Origin: JBFHNV01 sp965365655
GTDB taxonomy: Bacteria; Pseudomonadota; Gammaproteobacteria; HK1
DNA length: 7,937 nt
Assembly (NCBI GenBank): GCA_965365655.1
Contig: CBDUCN010000251.1
Coordinates: 1-7,937, forward strand
Reading direction: 5' to 3'
Positions 6,331 through 7,937 of this stretch are shown here, piece after piece (the stretch's first letter is position 1; every line of letters begins with the position of its first letter). The notes below the pieces were generated by a model. That model was not told the origin of the DNA. It saw nothing but the letters and a program-made list of their open reading frames with translations, and ran no database searches. Position numbers and translations under genes: made by a program.

Positions 6331-6615
6331 ATGAGAGCTCACGTCGCCGTCATCGCCGCATGCGTGCTGGCCGTCAGCGCCGCCGCGGCGGATACGCTGG
6401 TCATTCCCGGCAAGGACGCTCCGCCGAACGGCCCCGAAGGCGTGCCACGGCCCGTGCGCGGGATGAGCATGGACGAGGTGCTCGCCCGCTTCGGGGAGCC
6501 GCGCACGCGCCTGCCCGCGGTGGGCGACCCGCCGATCACGCGCTGGATCTACGAGCGCTTCACCGTCTACTTCGAGGGCAGCACCACGCTGCACGCGGTA
6601 GTGCCGCGCCGCTGA
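6331..6615 (+). CDS. small exported protein, BamE/SmpA-like, function unknown
   Basis: A 94-residue protein with an N-terminal signal peptide: a short charged start (MRAH), a hydrophobic core (VAVIAACVLAVSAAA) and a likely cleavage near AAA-DTL (about residue 20). No lipobox cysteine is seen at the cleavage site, so a soluble periplasmic protein is most likely. The mature part has a proline-rich linker, then VRGMSMDEVLARFGEP (about 42-57) and PPITRWIYERFTVYFEG (about 67-83), the helix-then-strand pattern of BamE/SmpA-like folds (GMS..V...FG.P followed by W.Y). I know no proven function for this subfamily. ATG 6331 is preferred over the in-frame ATG 6265 because the signal peptide then starts directly; a GGA lies about 9 bases upstream. 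A TTCACA (6269-6274) and TACAGT (6296-6301) lie upstream, but their 21-base spacing is too long for a good promoter. Confidence 0.75.
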   Translation: MRAHVAVIAACVLAVSAAAADTLVIPGKDAPPNGPEGVPRPVRGMSMDEVLARFGEPRTRLPAVGDPPITRWIYERFTVYFEGSTTLHAVVPRR

Positions 6616-6616
6616 G

Positions 6617-6645
6617 CGGGCGGCGGCCCGGCGCGCCGCCGCCCG
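6617..6645. terminator. bidirectional hairpin terminator candidate between convergent genes
   Basis: The 34-base gap between the converging small exported protein gene and the hydrolase gene is almost entirely a perfect 11-bp GC stem (6617-6627 with 6635-6645) around a 7-base loop. Symmetry lets it act on both strands. There is no flanking T-tract, so it could be a Rho-assisted pause or transcript-end protector rather than a classical intrinsic terminator. Confidence 0.6.
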
Positions 6646-6649
6646 GGCG

Positions 6650-7381
6650 TCACAGGTGCTGCTCGAAGAACGCCTTCATGTCGGCCCACGACTGCTTGTC
6701 CACCGCGCCGTCGTACGCGAGCGGCAGGCCGTACTTCTCGCCGTTCGCGGTGGCCGCGGGGTTCGTGAACCCGTGCAGCGCGCCGTCGTAGGCGACGAAG
6801 CGGTAATCCGCGCCGGCCGCGTCCATCTCCGCCTTGAAGGCCGCCGCATCGGCGTCCGGCACGAGCTTGTCCGCGGCGCCGTGGCACACCAGCACCTTGG
6901 CCTTGACCTCGCCCGGCGCCGGCGTGTGCATGGAGCCGAGCGCGCCGTGAAAGCTCGCCACGGCCTTCAGATCCATGCCGGTCTTCGCCGCGTGCAGCAC
7001 CACCGCGCCGCCGAAACAGTAGCCGATGGCCGCGATTCGCGAGCCGTCGGTCGCGTCGTGCCCCGCCAGCAGGTCGCGGCCGGCCGCGAAGCGCGCCATG
7101 CCCTGGTCCATGTCGGACAGCACGCCGTTCATCAGGGCGCCCGCCCCGTCCGGGTCGTCCGCGGTCGCGCCGTCGCCGTACATGTCCACCGCGAGCGCCG
7201 TGTAGCCGAGCTCGGCGAGCATGCGCGCGCGGCCGCGCACGTAGTCGTTGAGCCCCCACCATTCGTGAACGACCAGCACCCCGGGGCGCGGCCCTCCGGC
7301 GTCGGCGTCCCACGCGAGATAGCCTGCGCACGTGGTGCCGTTCGCGTCGTAGGTGACGTTCTCGGTGCGGATGTCGGTCAT
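6650..7381 (-). CDS. dienelactone hydrolase family protein
   Basis: A 243-residue alpha/beta hydrolase of the dienelactone hydrolase (carboxymethylenebutenolidase) family, normal length and cytoplasmic. Catalytic elements: Cys122 in GYCFGG (nucleophile), Asp171 in HGAADKLVP and His203 in LHGFTNP. Glu40 in VVHEWWGLN is the family residue that activates the cysteine. The ATG is preceded by a full AGGAGG five bases upstream (reverse complement AGGAGGACGAC then ATG), so strong translation is expected. It lies 33 bases downstream of the thioesterase gene on the same strand, probably one transcript. No ring-cleavage or chlorocatechol genes are nearby, so true dienelactone hydrolysis is not supported by context. 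Many family members are general esterases or lactonases of unknown substrate. Confidence 0.92.
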   Translation of the reverse strand: MTDIRTENVTYDANGTTCAGYLAWDADAGGPRPGVLVVHEWWGLNDYVRGRARMLAELGYTALAVDMYGDGATADDPDGAGALMNGVLSDMDQGMARFAAGRDLLAGHDATDGSRIAAIGYCFGGAVVLHAAKTGMDLKAVASFHGALGSMHTPAPGEVKAKVLVCHGAADKLVPDADAAAFKAEMDAAGADYRFVAYDGALHGFTNPAATANGEKYGLPLAYDGAVDKQSWADMKAFFEQHL

Positions 7382-7414
7382 GTCGTCCTCCTGGTGCGGA
7401 TGTTCTCGGTGTGG

Positions 7415-7852
7415 TCAGCCCTGGAAGCCGGTGGCGTCGCGCAGGGCCTGCTTGAACGCGTCGTCCAGCGGCGCCGCGCGGCCGGTGTCCGGGCTCAGGC
7501 GCACCGTCACGACCTCCGCGGTCGCGATGCAGGTGTCGTCGCGGAACACGCTCTGGCCGAGGGTGTACGACGAGCCGCCGATGCGCAGCACCGTCGTGCC
7601 GATGTCCACCTCGCCCGGGAAGTGCAGCATCGCGAGGTACTCGATGGTGTACTTCACCAGCACGAAGCCGGACAGCAGCTCGGCGCCCAGGTGCGACAGG
7701 TGCTCGATGCGGAAGCGCAGGCGCCCGTCCTCGAAGTAGGTGTTGATCGCGCCGTTGTTGACGTGGCTGTTGGGGTCCAGGTCGCTGTAGCGGATCGTGT
7801 CCCGCGTCCAGACCCGGAAGCTCTCGCGGCGCTTCAGATCGATGTCGCTCAT
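7415..7852 (-). CDS. acyl-CoA thioesterase, 4HBT/YbgC-like hotdog family
   Basis: A 145-residue single-hotdog protein of the 4-hydroxybenzoyl-CoA thioesterase type, expected to hydrolyse an acyl-CoA thioester to acid and CoA. The signature RYSDLDPNSHVNNGAINTYFEDGR (21-44) holds Asp24, Asp26, His30 and Asn32-Asn33, with the downstream acidic residue Glu41. The position usually filled by Gly before His is Ser29. The central strand VLVKYTIEYLAMLHFPGEVDI (64-84) is typical. No strong Shine-Dalgarno precedes the ATG at 7852; a GGGGA within a perfect GGGGATCCCC palindrome (7860-7869) is about 12 bases away. It is the first gene of a likely two-gene transcript with the hydrolase. Substrate chain length cannot be read from the sequence. 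Confidence 0.9.
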   Translation of the reverse strand: MSDIDLKRRESFRVWTRDTIRYSDLDPNSHVNNGAINTYFEDGRLRFRIEHLSHLGAELLSGFVLVKYTIEYLAMLHFPGEVDIGTTVLRIGGSSYTLGQSVFRDDTCIATAEVVTVRLSPDTGRAAPLDDAFKQALRDATGFQG

Positions 7853-7885
7853 GCGTGAAGGGGATCCCCGGTTGCGGGCCGTCGC

Positions 7886-7937
7886 GCGGACGGCGCGCGA
7901 GAAACATTACGCGGACGGCGCGCGAGAAACATTACGC
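7886..7937. repeat. 25-bp tandem direct repeat upstream of the thioesterase gene
   Basis: Two identical 25-base units (7886-7910 and 7911-7935), each ending GAGAAACATTAC, abut exactly, and the next two bases begin a third unit at the window edge. The array lies 34 bases upstream of the thioesterase start, in its expected promoter region. Read towards the gene, each unit begins GTAATGTTTC, the only AT-rich element nearby. It could be a duplicated promoter/operator element or a variable-number repeat. The total copy number is not visible. Confidence 0.9.

Noticed and set aside
6656..7858. 400-residue open frame on the plus strand
   Set aside because: It is antisense to the hydrolase and thioesterase genes, both with full catalytic motifs and one with a perfect ribosome binding site.
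7879..7893. Inverted repeat CCGTC-GCGCG-GACGG
   Set aside because: Five-base GC arms are common by chance here, and it overlaps the start of the tandem repeat.
1..7937. CRISPR array, tRNA, rRNA, transposase or phage genes
   Set aside because: No spaced repeats, RNA-gene motifs, transposase motifs or terminal inverted repeats were seen. The only tandem repeat is the 25-bp array at the end, without spacers.

Overview
This is a very GC-rich (roughly 70% by eye), densely coded stretch with short gaps, frequent Shine-Dalgarno sequences and GTG starts. The gene content (class III cyclase-FHA proteins, a split MFE-2-like SDR plus hydratase pair, a DUF35/thiolase-like pair, a small exported BamE-like protein) suggests a high-GC proteobacterium, probably a gammaproteobacterium. 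That placement is inference; there is no rRNA, tRNA or taxonomic marker in the window.

Layout. (1) Positions 1-312 hold the C-terminal FHA domain of a gene that starts before the window. (2) Positions 514-1578, minus strand, hold an isocitrate/isopropylmalate-type NAD-dependent decarboxylating dehydrogenase. (3) A divergent intergenic region (1579-1774) carries a long imperfect dyad. (4) Positions 1775-5206, plus strand, form a probable four-gene acyl-CoA operon: a DUF35 OB-fold protein, a thiolase-like protein overlapping it by 4 bases, an MFE-2-type short-chain dehydrogenase, and a double-hotdog hydratase-2 (MaoC type). (5) Positions 5343-6236 hold a class III nucleotide cyclase-like domain fused to an FHA domain; its FHA half aligns without gaps, over at least its first part, to the partial gene at position 1. 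(6) Positions 6331-6615 hold a small exported protein. (7) After a strong GC hairpin in the convergent gap, the minus strand carries a dienelactone-hydrolase-family protein and, upstream of it, a 4HBT-type acyl-CoA thioesterase. (8) The window ends in a 25-bp tandem repeat upstream of the thioesterase.

How the genes may work together. The hydratase and the SDR together provide the hydration and 3-hydroxyacyl-CoA dehydrogenation steps of beta-oxidation, like a dissected eukaryotic MFE-2. The thiolase-like protein lacks both cysteines of ordinary thiolases and sits next to a DUF35 partner, the arrangement of the Ltp2/ChsH2-DUF35 retro-aldolases of steroid side-chain degradation. A non-thiolytic (aldolase-like) C-C cleavage is therefore a serious alternative to thiolysis. 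The cyclase-FHA proteins on either side look like signalling proteins, and the complete one has lost a metal-binding aspartate. No acyl-CoA dehydrogenase, CoA ligase, transporter or transcriptional regulator is present, so the substrate cannot be read from this window.
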